From the NCBI RefSeq assembly GCF_027595985.1, contig NC_073302.1, positions 405,846,003 to 405,910,002 on the forward strand: DNA of 64,000 nucleotides, read 5' to 3'. Source of the stretch: Sorex araneus (Eukaryota; Chordata; Mammalia; Eulipotyphla; Soricidae). The translations under genes were made by a program, and so were the position numbers. Positions 11,528 to 23,457 of the stretch are shown one piece after another. Position 1 is the first letter of the stretch; every line of letters begins with the position of its first letter. The notes below the pieces were generated by a model. The model saw nothing but the letters and a program-made list of their open reading frames with translations, did not search any database and was not told the origin of the DNA.

Positions 11528-11822
11528 GAAATAGGTAAAGAGATATACATGATAACTTTTAGTATCTGTATTGTAAACTATAATGCCCAAAAGAAGAGAG
11601 AGAGACAGAGAGAGAGAGACAGAGAGAAAATAAAAGTGCCTGCCATAGAGGCAGGTGGGGCAGAGGCAGGAGAGAAACTGGGGACATTGGTGGCGAGAAA
11701 TGTACACTGGTGAAGGGATGGACATTGGAACATTATATGATTGAAACCAAATTATGAACAACTTTATAACTGTGTATCTCACTGTGATTCAATTAAAAAA
11801 TAGAGAAAAATAAACAATAAAA
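11528..11822 (+). mobile_element. L1 3' UTR fragment
   Basis: gagatatacatgataacttt ... a GA-rich purine tract ... cattggtggcgagaaatgta ... tctcactgtgattcaatt and an A-rich tail. This is the 3' UTR of the same L1 lineage as the copies at 50.6-50.9 and 57.9-58.2 kb. Confidence 0.9.
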
Positions 11823-12423
11823 AAGAGATAGAAACTAATTTGTTGTAGAAAAATCAGAAAATACAAATTCTTTTTTTAATCTTAAAAAGTAAAAGATATA
11901 TTCATTTGATAAATAATAAATATTGGTTCAGTTACTTCCTAGAGAGAAAACCAACTCTTATTAAAGAAAGTAGAATATTCAGGTATTAAATATATCAGAG
12001 CTCTTCTAAATATAAAAATGGTAAATTATGGATAAAATAACACTAAAAGATAACAAAAATTTAAAGGCATAATCATAGACTTAAAAAGAAAGAAAGAAAG
12101 CGCTCTGAGGTTATACAATCAAAGGTCTTACCAAACTTTGCTAACCAAGTTTATAAACAGAGCTGCGAAAAATACAAAATAATATTAAATTCTAAGGTAG
12201 AATTTAAAGTGTGATCTGAGCCACAGTTTCAGAACCTTGGAGTGCTTGTTGAGCATATTCTATGACCCTGACCCTGTATTTTCAGGCACTCTGCTACGTA
12301 TTAACAGGAGACTAAAAAAAAAAAAAAACCACAGTCTTAACCTGGGGGGAAGGCGCAGGGGAACACAAACCCTACATTCTGCAAGGCAATGCAAAGTCCA
12401 CTTAGTTTTAATTTTTATTTATT
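11823..12423. other. No gene or clear repeat
   Basis: A-rich, apparently unique sequence with a short GAAA run near 12.09 kb. Confidence 0.5.
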
Positions 12424-12585
12424 TGATTTTGATTTTGATTTTTGGGTCACACCCAGCGATGCTCAGGAGTTATTCCTGGCTCTGCACTCAGGAATCACAC
12501 CTGGTGGTGCTCAGGAAACCATATTGAAACTGGGTCAGCTGTATGCAAGGCAAACGCCCTACCCACTGAACGGTCACTCCAGCCT
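12424..12585 (-). mobile_element. SOR-type SINE
   Basis: tttgggtcacacccagcgat ... ctctgcactcaggaatcaca ... head at ggtcactccagcct. Its head end meets the truncated 5' end of the next L1 with no spacer. Confidence 0.92.
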
Positions 12586-14813
12586 AGTTATATTCAATAT
12601 AGTACTTGAATACTGTAAGTCCTGACCATAGCAGTTAGACAACAAAAAGATATCAAGGGCATACAGATAGGAAATGAAGAGGCCAAGCTATCATTATTTG
12701 CAGACAATATACTATACTTAGAAAACCCTAAAGACTCTAAGAAAAGCTCTTAGAAACAATAGGTCGATATAGTAAAGTGGCAGGCTACAAAATCAACACT
12801 CAAAAATTCATGGCTTTCTTACATACAAATAATGAAAGAGAAGAAAGAGACATTAAAAAATAGTTCACAATAGTAGCTCAGAAAATCAAGTACCTTGGAA
12901 TGAACTTAACCAAAGAGGTAAGGACCTATACAAGGAAAACTACAAAACACTACTTCAAGAAATAAAAGAGGACACTAGGAAATGGAGACACATCATTCTC
13001 AAAATGGCAATACTGCCCAAAACACTATACAAATTTAATGCGGTCCCTATCAGTATATCCATGGCATGTTTCAAATAAATAGACAAAACACTCCTGAAAT
13101 TCATATGGAACAATAAACCCAAAGGAACAACTAAAGCAATCCTTGGGGAAAAGGAGATGAGTTGCGTCACCTTCCCCAACTTCAAACTCTACTACAAAGC
13201 AGTAGTAATTAAAACAGCATGGTATTGGGCTAGAAACAGACATGCAGACCAATGGAAAAGAGTTGAATATTCTGTCACAGACCCCCAAATATATGGCCAC
13301 TTAATCTTTGACAAAGGAGCAAGAAATGCAAAGTGGAACAAGGAAAGCCTCTTCAACAAGTGGTGCTGGGAAAACTGGATAGCTACCTGCAAAAGAATGA
13401 ACTCTGACCTCTGTCTAATGCCAGGCACAAAAGTCAGATCAAAGTGGATTAAAGACTTCAATATCAGACATGAATCTATAAAATATATGGAGGAAAATAT
13501 AGGCAGAACTCTCCATGACATTGAAGTGAAAAGCATCTTTAAGGATGAAGCAGCACTGACCATGCAAGTGGAAGCAAACATAAACAAATGGGACTACATC
13601 AAACTAAGAAGCTTCTGCACTTCAAAAGAAACAGTGACCAAAATACGGAAAGAGCCAACAGAATGAGAAAGAATATTTACCCAATATATATCTGATAAGG
13701 GATTAATATTCAGGATATATAATATATTAGTAGAAATGTACGAGAAAAAAGCCTCCAACCCCGTCAAAAACTGGGGAGAAGAAATGAACAGAAGTTTCCT
13801 CAAAAAAGAAATACAAATGGCCAAAAGGCACATGAAAAAATGCTCCACATCGCTAGTCATCAGGGAGATGCAAATCAAAACAACAATGAGATATCATCTC
13901 ACACCACAGAAGACTAGCACACATTCAAATGAACAAAAACAACCAGTGCTGGCATAGATGTGGGGAAAAAGGGATGCTCTTTCACTGTTGGTGGAATGCC
14001 AACTGGTTCAGCCTTTCTGGGAAACAATATGGACTGTCTTTCAAAAACTAGAAATTGAACTTCCATATGACCCCGCAATACCACTGTGGGAATATATCCC
14101 GAGGATGCAAAAAAGCACAGTAGAAATGACATCTGTACATATATGTTCATTGCAGCACTGTCCACAATAGCCAAAATCTAGAAACAACCCAAGTGCCCTA
14201 GAACAGATGACTGGTTAAAAAAACTTTGGTGCATCTACGTAATGAAATACTATGCAGTTGTTATGAAAGATGAAGTCATGAAATTTTCTTATAAATGGAT
14301 AGACATGGAGAGCATCATGCTAAGTGAAATGAGTCAGAAAGAGTGGGATAGACATAGAAGGACTACACTCATTTGTGGAGTACAGAAGAACATCACATGA
14401 GGCTGACACTCAAGGACAGTAGATACAAGGGCCAGGGGGATTGCCCCATAGCTCAAAGCCTGCTTCATGAGCGATGGGGAGAAGGCAGATGGAATAGAGA
14501 AGGGAACACTAAGAAAATGATGGCTGGAGGAATCAGTCGGGATGGGAGATGTGTGCTGAAAGTAGATAACGAACCAAACACGATGACCTCTCTGTGTATG
14601 TGATGCAAGTCATGATGCTCAAAAGTAGAGAGTATGGGGAATATTGTCTGCCATGGAGGCAGGGGGAGGGTGGACAAGGGGGTGTGTACCGGGCATATTG
14701 GTGGTGGGTAATGTGAACTAATGGAGGGATAGGTGTTTGATCACTGTGTGATTGTAACCCAAACATGAAAGCTTATAAGTATCTCACAGTGATTCAATAA
14801 AATTTTTTAAAAA
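12586..14813 (+). mobile_element. 5'-truncated L1 LINE, plus strand
   Basis: Starts at the ORF2 LFNIVLEV motif (ttcaatatagta), runs through the reverse-transcriptase block, where FADD is altered (cagacaatata, Asp to Asn), and through the C-terminal part of ORF2, whose longest open piece is 13,157-13,666 (TFPNFKLYYKAVVIKTAWYW). The L1 3' UTR follows, with tgattcaataaa and an A-rich tail. Several frameshifts and stops: dead. ORF2p supplies endonuclease and reverse transcriptase for L1 and A-tailed SINE mobility. Confidence 0.95.
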
Positions 14814-16270
14814 TGAAGACCAGTTGGGCTGGTTAGACCCCCAATACGTTTTATATTTGTAATGCCCTTTCTGAGGACGAGCACACACTTCTATGTAGTG
14901 CCCCCAAAGGAGTTGCTTCCATCAAAATCAACCGTGCTATTCTAAACTGACAACAAAGATTACCCAGGAAATTTGTATCTGCTACTCTCCCAGCCAAGGG
15001 CACTGGAGGTTCGATCAACAGGGAGAAGCTGACCAAATCCAATATCCAAGAATTGAGCAGTGTCTTCTCTAATTGCTGCCTTGCCACATTTGATCTAATG
15101 CTGCCTGGACACTGGGGGCTTCCATTGATCTCTGAAGTCGTTACAAGCAGTTACATATGCGATGGTAAGAATTTCAATTGCTAACTTAACCAATGTTTAA
15201 AAATGTGAAGAAGAGAAAAAGTTAAACTCCTATTTTTTTTTCTTTTATCTCGAGAATGGCAACAGATAGAGAACCCTGCATTGCCTCTGAAGATTCTGAA
15301 CCACAAAGCTAGAAGCTGGACAAGAGCTTCCCAGGGTTCATCTTCAGACTTGAGTAATGTGGATGTTAACTGTGCTTTGAAAATGTAGAACTGGTTTTTC
15401 ACAACACAAGAGCATTACATTTTAGAATTTCTATACATTTCTGGGGGCACTGATGAAGGAAACCCCAGAGGGATTTTGCTGAAGTTGTGCGTTCTGGAAA
15501 TAACTTAGCTAGTTTGTGACTTGGAGAAGAGAAGGAATGACTTCCAAATAATGCCAGCCATCCTATCTCATATATTTGTTGTGAGTCTGAAATGTATACA
15601 TACAATTCACTTGGAAGAGGACAAGTATTAATTGATCAATATATAATGGTCAATAATCACTGACATTTGTTCTCACAGTGTGAGAAGGTTATGAAGAAAC
15701 TGGCAGCTCTGTCGCTTTTTGCTTCAGATGGCACCACTGCCTTGAAGTGATACAGTCTTCAACCTATTTTATGACTAAATATCTCTCTTTAAATTCCTGA
15801 TGGCAGGCTCTCTATACTGTAGCTGAATGTATTCCTATCCGATACTACTCGCAGTTATCAATACCATTTAAATACGGTTTCTGTATTTTATTGGTACAGG
15901 AAGCAATAATGCAGAGGTAAAATTATTAAGTGAAGAACAAAGGTTAACAAGAGAAAGAAAAACAAGAAAATAGGCCAGAAAATTTTCACAAAACAAACTG
16001 GAATCTCAGAGAACTCAAAGTACTCTGTGATATAAACATACATTAGTAGAATAAAGCAAGCAAGATCTATGGCTTTCTTTGTTAACTTATAAACCAGAAG
16101 CTTGAAAGTGTTTCCTGACTAAGCAGAAGTCCAAGACCAAGTCAAAGAACAGTTTTCTTAAAAGAATGGGAATATTACAATGGAAGAGAGCTCTGAATCT
16201 ATAAACTTCTGCAATCAGCAAGGAAATTAAAAGCAACAATGCTGTTGCAAATACAAGCTGCTTTTCCCTT
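14814..16270. other. No gene or clear repeat
   Basis: Apparently unique. I looked for a processed pseudogene in the moderately GC-rich part (14.85-15.15 kb) and could not identify one. Confidence 0.45.
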
Positions 16271-16775
16271 CATTGTATCACTGTATCACTGTCATCCCAT
16301 TGTTCATTAATTTGCTCGAGTGGGTGCCAGTAACGTCTCCATTTGTCCTAGCCCTGAGATTTTAGCAGCTTCTCTTTACTCGTCCTTCCCAACGGTTCTG
16401 CATTGGAGGCTTTTTCAGGGTCAAGGAATGAGACCCGTCATTGATACTGTTTTTGGCAATATCGTATATGCCGTGGGGAGCTTGCCAGGCTCTGCCCTGC
16501 AGGCAGGATACTCTTGGTAGCTTGCCGAGTTCTCCAAGAGTGAGAACTAGACAATAAGAGATCACTTGTCCTAGAATGTGGCCTCGCGCTTCTGGGAGCG
16601 TTGTTTTATAGTCTCCGGATCTTGGTTGTTGATGGGATTACATGGCACCGGGCGCAGTTTGTGGGTGTGACTGCCTAGCTACTGGAAGAGGGGGAATCTG
16701 GGTTGAGGAGGCCCAGTCCCAATTTGATAGGCTTGGAGATCTCAGCCACAGGTCCTGCATACCTAGGTTCTTCTG
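16271..16775 (-). mobile_element. RTE-derived non-autonomous element, junction type A
   Basis: At the left is the RTE tail (cattgtatcactgtatcact, tcatcccattgttcatta, gtgccagtaacgtctcc). Then tcctagccctgagatttta marks the junction to the RTE leader, which continues through agcttgccaggctctgccct and ggtgtgactgcctagctact to about 16.77 kb, where it is 5' truncated. Same structure as the plus-strand element at 62.7-63.4 kb. No reverse-transcriptase sequence remains between leader and tail. Confidence 0.88.
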
Positions 16776-16785
16776 ATTTTTCCTT

Positions 16786-17496
16786 AAAAATGGAAAAACT
16801 GTTATTTTATATTCCACAGATGAGTGCAATATTTCTATGTCTGTCCCTCTCTTTCTGGCTCAGAGTAGGAGACTAATACCCAAGAATAGTAGTATATAAT
16901 ACCAGGAGGTTGGCTCTATAGGTTGGAGGCTGGCCTCACATGCTGAGGGAAAGTCATCCTAGATAGAGAAGGGAACACCAAGTAAAATGTGATTGTAAAT
17001 CCTGTGCAGGGAGGGAGATGCATGCTGAAAGTAGACTAGACACTGAACATAATGGCCACTCATTACCCCTACTGCAAACCACAACACCCAAAAGGAGAGA
17101 GAGAATAAACTGGAATGCCCTGCCACAGAGACGGCATGGGGTGGGGGATGATATTGGGGAATGGGAGGGATACTGGGTTCATTGGTGGTGGAGAATGGGC
17201 ATTGGTGGAGGGATGGGCTCTCGAACATTGCATGAGGGAAAAACTAGCACGAAAATGTCTGAATCTGTAACTGTACTCTCACTGTGACTCACTAATTAAA
17301 AATAAATTTAAAAAATCATCTTTTTAACATTTTGTAACCATAAAAAAGAACTTTTAAGATCTACTTTCAACAACTTTCAAATATACAATCCAATTTTATT
17401 GCCTGTAATCACTATTATGTACATTGCTTCCTTAAAACCTATGTTTTATATCTTTAAATGTGTATTTTCCACATACCAAAAAAAATGGAAAAACTG
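16786..17496 (+). mobile_element. L1 insertion with inverted 5' end, probable 3' transduction and 16-bp TSD
   Basis: Segment 16,802-16,861 is L1 in reverse orientation (tattccacagatgagtgcaa, tctgtccctctctttctgg). From 16,862 the sequence that normally follows it in L1 runs forward (gtaggagactaatacccaag) through the 3' UTR to an A-rich tail at about 17,315. This is the twin-priming layout. The 16-mer aaaaatggaaaaactg flanks the whole unit at 16,786-16,801 and 17,481-17,496, so the extra 165 bp after the L1 tail probably came with it as a 3' transduction. No clear AATAAA lies before the second junction, which weakens that part. Confidence 0.8.
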
Positions 17497-18356
17497 ACAC
17501 AAAGTATATAACATATCATCTGAAAGAGTAGAATGAAAACTATAACATTTTCTTGTAGGTCTTGAGTCCTAATAATTTTTTTTCTAGTTCTCGAGTCCTA
17601 AAAAAAGGAGTACAAACTCATGCCTAGATTAATTTCAAAATTTCTATGAACCAGAATGCTTTGTATACTTTCTGAATACATCCTTCTTTAGGAATAAGTA
17701 TCTGTTTTACTTACCCTACACCTACCTCAGCATGGTGTAACAGTTGTATCTTAAATTCACAGATTTTCAGAGTGAGATAAAGTGTAGTTTAGGCTCTGTG
17801 CTTAAGAAACTGCACCTGAGGATCTTCATCCAGACTTGAACCTATTTTAGGTAAAAGCTTATTAAACTGTGGGTCACAACCCAGATGGAGTTATATAAAT
17901 GAATGTGAGGGAGGTCATAAAATGTTTTTTTAATACATTTATGATTTATTGTCAGTAAATGTTTTATCTGCATGCCTATTTTACATACTCAGGGTTGCAT
18001 AAAATAATTGGTGCCAAAGGGGTCATGAGTGAAAAAGTTTCACGAGACCTGAATAGATAATATGTTAGATTCCAATTTTATGGGATCTTAAGGAGAAAAC
18101 ATTTTCGGGATGGGGTAAAAATATTTTCTTATATGAGCGAAACTATATTGAGGCTAGAGGTCAGAAGTAGAGCCCACAGCTCTTTGCCTTGAATATGGTC
18201 CAGGCTTAGCTAATCATCTCCAAAGAGTAGTATAAGGTAAATATGCTGAGTTGGAAACACACCGAAAGAGTAAATATAATGCTTTCAACAGTGCTATAGT
18301 CTGCAACCACTTCAGGTAGGGGCCACTAGTTTTTACAACTGAAAATTCTAAACTTT
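17497..18356. other. No gene; possible old DNA-transposon remnant
   Basis: Mostly unique. At about 17.87-18.05 kb, aaactgtgggtcacaaccca ... aaaggggtcatgagtg ... tttcacgagacctg resembles the ends of old hAT-type non-autonomous elements, at low confidence. Confidence 0.35.
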
Positions 18357-18543
18357 ATTTATTTCTTTTTGGGTCACCCCCGGCCATGCACAGGGGTTAC
18401 TCCTGGATCATACACTCAGGAATTACTCATGGTGGTGCTCCAGGGGTCGAGGGGGGGGGGCTTATGGGATGCTGGGACTCGAACTCGGGTCGGCCGCATG
18501 CAAGGCAAATATGTCCTACTGGCTGTGCTATCGCTCCAGCCCC
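18357..18543 (-). mobile_element. SOR SINE, fairly intact
   Basis: tttttgggtcacccccggcc ... G-run expansion at 18.45 kb ... gaactcgggtcggccgcatg ... tatcgctccagcccc. Retains CpG-containing head sites, hence relatively young. Confidence 0.95.
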
Positions 18544-19575
18544 TCTAACCTTCTTATAACTGATAATTAAGTGAGAGAGAAGAAGAATAAATATATTTTC
18601 AGATATATGAAACCTCAAAACCTCTTACTCTATTCACTCTTTATTGGGAAAGCAGGAAGAGAAGAACATTACCAAGTTCTTTTTTTCTGCAAGACAATAC
18701 TTTGAATGCTTTTCATGCTGTGACCAAAAATCTTATGATGCATGTGATTTTAATACTGGATAAATGATGAAACTGAGTTATGAAGGGGACAAGAAACTTT
18801 TTTAAATTGCACAATTTCTAAGTGGAGAAACTAAGGTCCAAGCCTGTGTCATCAGACTCTTAAACACTCCCTACCCTCCCAAAGATCATATTACTATAAA
18901 ACTACGAAACCAAATTGGGATGGCTGCAAAGAAACCTCAGGGTAAATGCTATAAATAGCAGATCTGTTGAGTCACCAGCTGAACTAGAGCTAGAGAAGAG
19001 AAAGGTCCAGTAAGAAAGCTCTGAGATAAAACATTAAATGAATACGTAACTGTCATGACTGAGAATCTTGGAAGAATACAAGAAAATAAATAATCAAAAA
19101 AAGGCTCTTAGAAAATCATGAGTTAAAAAATAGCCATATTAACTCTTAGTCTAAAACAGTTTTTCTCAAGTGGGTAATTACCTTCCTGGTTGGTAGCAGT
19201 TGCCTTAGGTATAATTCTGTTTTTTCCTTAAATAGGGAATTTATTATTTCTAGGAGGCAGTGAGTTATTTATTTTTTTTCTCTGAAAGGGAGTAGGGAAA
19301 ATAAACTTGGGGAAACTCCGATCTAAATAAATCATGCCAAAATATGGTAAGTGTTAAACCATTAATAGAAGACAAAGGAAAAAAAGAGATGCTAGGAATA
19401 TCCTCATTTAAAAGGTTCAAGATCTGAATAATCATTATAATGGAAAACCATGTATTGGTTTTCTAAGAATCTATGAAATATATCTTTTTTTAGAATCTAT
19501 GAAAGATATTTTAATGGTGTGATATCAAAGCAGAATAAAAATGTTAATGACAACAAATAAAATTCCATAGCTGAG
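18544..19575. other. No gene; possible hAT-like remnant
   Basis: Unique sequence apart from 19.16-19.33 kb, where acagtttttctcaagtggg at one side and ttggggaaactccgatct at the other look like imperfect inverted ends of a MER5/Charlie-like element. Confidence 0.3.
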
Positions 19576-19759
19576 AGGGTTCAGAGAGATAATAAGTTGT
19601 GTTTGCCTTGCATGTGGCCAACCCTGGTTCAATCCCTAGTACCACATATGGTCTTCTCAGCACTACCAGCAGAGATCCCTGAGCAGAAAGCCAAGCAGAA
19701 GCCCTGAGCACAGCCAGGTGTGGCCCAAAAGCTCCACCACACCCATGAAAAACAAAAAA
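19576..19759 (+). mobile_element. SOR-type SINE
   Basis: gggttcagagagataataag head, gttcaatccctagtaccaca B box, ggtgtggcccaaaag end with a short A-rich tail. Confidence 0.88.
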
Positions 19760-20059
19760 TGTATAAAACCAAGAGAAGATAGTGAAGAGAGATAATGAAA
19801 AATTCATCTTACAACACAGACAATGGAAATGGACAAAGAGAAGAAACAAGTATCTAGAGTAGAAAGTCATATTGTGGTGGTAAATTTTCTTTATACTAGA
19901 CTGGTCCTGAATATTTGGCTGAACATTATTTCTGGATGTTGCCATGATGGTATTGTTGGATAGTTTAACATTTGGGTTGGTACTCTTGAGTAAAACAGAT
20001 TGCCCCAAAGTGGGTAGACATCATGCAATTCATGGAGGGCTGGGGTAGAATAAAGTTAG

Positions 20060-20260
20060 ATTAAGTGTTCTCTCTTTCTCTGCCTGTCTTCTGATGGGAT
20101 ATTAATCCCCTTACTTCAAACTTGGGCTCAGATTCAGGGTTTAACCTCTCAGCTTTCCTGGTTCTCACACCTCTGCCATGAACTGAAGCTATACCATTGG
20201 CTCTACAGGCCAATCCCCGCTTGACTCTGTTCCTTTGGAAACCCTAACTGATACATAGGC
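20060..20260 (+). mobile_element. Possible MaLR-type LTR fragment
   Basis: The segment ctttcctggttctcacacct ... ccaatcc ... tctgttcctttggaaaccct ... aactgatacata follows the 3' portion of mammalian MaLR/ERVL-type LTRs, which end in ...ctaataca. Only this non-coding part is seen. Confidence 0.4.
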
Positions 20261-20876
20261 ATTTTGTCTGTTTTCCTCCAGGTCAGTTCCTCCTCATCTT
20301 CTACACATTTCTTGCCCCAGGTTCTCAGCCAGCTAGCTTTCAGCAAGGTCAGATGAATGGAAATTTGATAGGAGAAAGGCAGGGAGGTATAAGCCCCAAA
20401 ATATTTTCTCTGAAGTGCTCTTACTTTCCTTTTCCAGCGGTAACTGAACTTTGAAGACTTTCTAAGCTTCTTTCAGGAGAGTCACCTCTGCAATCCCAGC
20501 TTCTTTGAAGAAACCCTGATAGTAATTTTGTGTTTCTCCAGTCTAACATCTTTCTAATGCTGCTAACACAACTCTTTACTGTGCCACACTTCGATTGACT
20601 CCTGGACTCTTCCACTACCCATGGAACCCTTTTTCTTGCCTCTGATGACTCTAATTTTCTAGCGGGATCCTGTCTAAAACAGAAATAGAGGAGTCCAGTA
20701 GTATAAGTATGTGGAGAGGAGAGAAGGAAAAAGAAAGTTGGGGTTAGTGAAATTTCTCATATTGACATAGAAAGTTTGTAGGTAGCAACTAAAATTGACA
20801 AATGGCAGCTCATTATATGATTTCATATTATTAATGAAACAAAAAAACTTGAAACAGTTGAAGATATTGACTCCGG
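20261..20876. other. No gene or clear repeat
   Basis: Apparently unique sequence without credible coding potential. Confidence 0.5.
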
Positions 20877-20940
20877 AGGTGAGGAGATAGCTCAGGGGTA
20901 AGGTGCATGTATGTGGCCCCTGCATGGATCCACTAGTACC
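20877..20940 (+). mobile_element. tRNA-Ala-like (ID-like) SINE remnant
   Basis: ggtgaggagatagctcaggg ... taaggtgcatgtatgtggcc ... catggatccactagtacc follows the order of a tRNA-Ala-like head (TAGCTCA, GTGGTAGAGC, then a B box), distinct from the SOR head. Diverged. Confidence 0.5.
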
Positions 20941-20949
20941 TCCTTGTCC

Positions 20950-21572
20950 ATTTCTAATAAAAGCTCTACACTAATATAAGGTGTTAATACTGAGGTGACT
21001 CTGGAGGTCCCCAAGTATAGCTAGGGTCTCTTTGGTGGCACCTACCCTTCTAGGACCAAGCAGTACCACATAACTGGGCCAGAGCATTGACCCCTTCAGT
21101 GTGGTGGCCAACTATTGCCAGGAGTTGTTCCCAGACATTTTGAACACTGCTTTGGAGCACCCCCACCATCCAACACATAAAAGCTTTGCCTCAAACGATG
21201 AAGATAGTAAACAAACAAACAAAGAAAAACCCCCAGGGTTTCCAGGGACTTAAAGGAAAATATATAAAGCCTATAACATTTTTATGGTAGTAAAACTATT
21301 CTGTATGACATTGTAAATGGGAAAACATGACATCACATATTTGTCAAGACTCATGAAACTATAGGTCATGTAGTGAGTCCTAAGATAAACTATGAACTTT
21401 AGCTAATAATATTAGTATTGACTCATCAGTTCTAATAAATGGTCTGCACGAATGCAAGATGTTAATAATGGGGTGACTCTGATGGAAGGGGGTTGGGGGC
21501 ATATGAGAACTCTATACTTTCCATTGGATTTTTTCTGTAAACTTAAACTGTTCTAAAATAAGACTCCATTAA
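20950..21572 (+). mobile_element. Old L1M 3' ends, interrupted
   Basis: Both 20,950-21,005 and 21,250-21,572 contain the L1M motif taa..ggtgttaatactg / agatgttaataatggggtga. The second continues to gagaactctatactttccat, tctgtaaacttaaactgttc and taaaataa, the end of ancient mammalian L1 elements. The intervening sequence is unassigned. Confidence 0.75.
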
Positions 21573-21623
21573 TTAAAGAATGACAGCTTGCAAAGAATAA
21601 CTAACTTCTCCAGGGATATATTC

Positions 21624-21866
21624 ATTCTGATATTTATTTATTTATTATTAAAAATTCTATTAATGAATCACTGTGAGGTACAGTTACAAACTTATGAACT
21701 TTTGTGTTTGCATTTCATTTACATACCTCTGCCAGTGCCCATTCTCCTCCACCAATGTTCCCAGTATCCCTCCCACCACCCCCACCTAACCCCCACCACC
21801 ACTTGGGTTGAAAGCTGCGTGCTGAAAGTAGACTATAGACTGAACACGATGGCCACTTAATTCTGA
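21624..21866 (-). mobile_element. L1 with inverted 5' end and TSD
   Basis: A minus-strand L1 3' end (T-rich tail at 21.63 kb, gaatcactgtgaggtacagt, ctccaccaatgttccc) changes orientation near 21.80 kb to plus-strand L1 3'-UTR sequence (gtgctgaaagtagactatag, cacgatggccacttaa). attctgatattt at the left and attctgagattt at the right form the target-site duplication. Twin-priming structure. Confidence 0.82.
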
Positions 21867-22005
21867 GATTTTTTTATCTTTTACTTTGGACCTGCCTCAC
21901 ACATTGCATTTATTTGTACAATGATCACGGCCTCACCATTTACTTTCTCTTTAATCTTGGATGTTCTGTTTACCTTGTGAGTAATTTACTTTATTTTATT
22001 TTTTA

Positions 22006-22175
22006 TTTTCTGGCTTTTTGGGTCACACGCGGCAATGCACAGGGGTTACTCCTGGATTTGCACTCAGGAATTATTCCTAGTGCTGCTCAAGGGACCATAT
22101 GGGTTGCTTGGAATTGAAAGTGGATCGGCTGCATGCAAGGCACATGCCTTATCCTCTTTAGTATCGCTCCAGCCC
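22006..22175 (-). mobile_element. SOR-type SINE
   Basis: ctttttgggtcacacgcggc ... ggttactcctggatttgcac ... head at tatcgctccagccc. Confidence 0.93.
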
Positions 22176-22401
22176 ACCATGTAATTTATAAACAGATTTA
22201 GCCTCTTAAAGTATGAAAGGGGATGAACAACTCTTTCTAACTTCCTCCTCTGTATGAAGAGCAACAGTGTGATGGCAGAAAATGACTTGCTAACTGAACA
22301 ATTCTACTTTCTTGCCCATAACCTCCTGCATGGCTCTGCTCTCTACTCCACAGAAGGCATGGATGCTGCAAGTTTCAGTGATCATAGGAAGGGAAAGGTA
22401 T

Positions 22402-22920
22402 GAGAAATTTTTATTTTTTAATTTTTAAATTTTTATTAAAGAATCACTGTGATGTACAGTTACAAACTTATAAATTTTTGTGTTCACATTTCACTCATAC
22501 AGTGATTGTTTACCCATCCCTCCACCAGTGCCCATTCACCTCCACCAATGATCCCAGTATCCCTCTCACCACCCCCACCCCATCCCCCACCACCCCACCT
22601 TGCCTTTGCGGCAGTGAATTCCCTTTTGTTCTCTCTCCTTTTGGGTGTTGTAGTTTGCAATAAAGGTATTGAGTGGCCTTCATGTTCGGTCTACAGAATG
22701 GGAAAGGTTATTCACCCAATACCCATCTGATATCAAGGATATACAAAGCACTGGTTGAACTCTACAAGAAGAAAACTTCCAACCCCATCAAAAAATGGGG
22801 GATGGAAATGAACAGAAATTTTCTCAAAGAAGAAATCCGAATGGCTAAAAGACACATGATAAAATGCTCTACGTCACTAATCATCAGGGAGATGTAGATT
22901 AAACAACAAAGAGAAATTTT
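22402..22920 (-). mobile_element. L1 with inverted 5' end and TSD
   Basis: Minus-strand L1 3' UTR from 22,412 to about 22,693. Then plus-strand L1 ORF2 3' sequence (tattcacccaatacccatct; Glu/Lys-rich segment containing [12 protein letters not shown]) to 22,910. gagaaatttt at 22,402-22,411 and 22,911-22,920 is the target-site duplication. The inverted segment derives from upstream of the direct one in L1, as twin priming predicts. Confidence 0.9.
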
Positions 22921-23275
22921 AAGTGTTTTTGAAACTATGATTTCCCCCATTTTTCACGTTTTTCAAGGTGTGATCACCATTGCAGTACTGTGTCCCAAGT
23001 CCACAGTACACTTCTGCAGGAACACTGATGACAAGTGGTCAGCATCAAATATCACAAGTACAGAATTCATGGGAGTGGGGAGCAGAGGACGATACTGTCA
23101 CCCTGATGGGATGAGTCTGTGACAGTGATTCTATAGGATCAGAATGTATCCAAAACTCTGAATCAACATGTACTCAAAACTCTGGACCTCCTGGTGTATT
23201 TATCTTGTTCCACTGAAGTCATTGTCAAAAAATAGTATTCACCATTAGGGTTTTTTGTTGTTTCTCTCTCTCTCT
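22921..23275. other. No gene or clear repeat
   Basis: Short unique interval between repeats. Confidence 0.5.
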
Positions 23276-23457
23276 TTTTTTTCTTTTTATTTTGCTTTTA
23301 TGGGTCACACCCAGTGATGCTCAGGGGTTATTCCTGGCTCTGCACTGGGGAATTACTTCTGGTGGTGCTCAGGGGACCATATGAGATGCCAGGGATTGAA
23401 CTCGGGTTGGCTGCATGCAAGGCAAATGCCCTACCAGGTGTGCTATCGCTCGGCCCC
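23276..23457 (-). mobile_element. SOR-type SINE
   Basis: gggtcacacccagtgatgct ... tgaactcgggttggctgcat ... tatcgctcggcccc. Confidence 0.95.

Noticed and set aside
13157-13666. 169-codon frame as a possible gene
   Set aside because: It is the decayed C-terminal part of L1 ORF2 within a 5'-truncated element.
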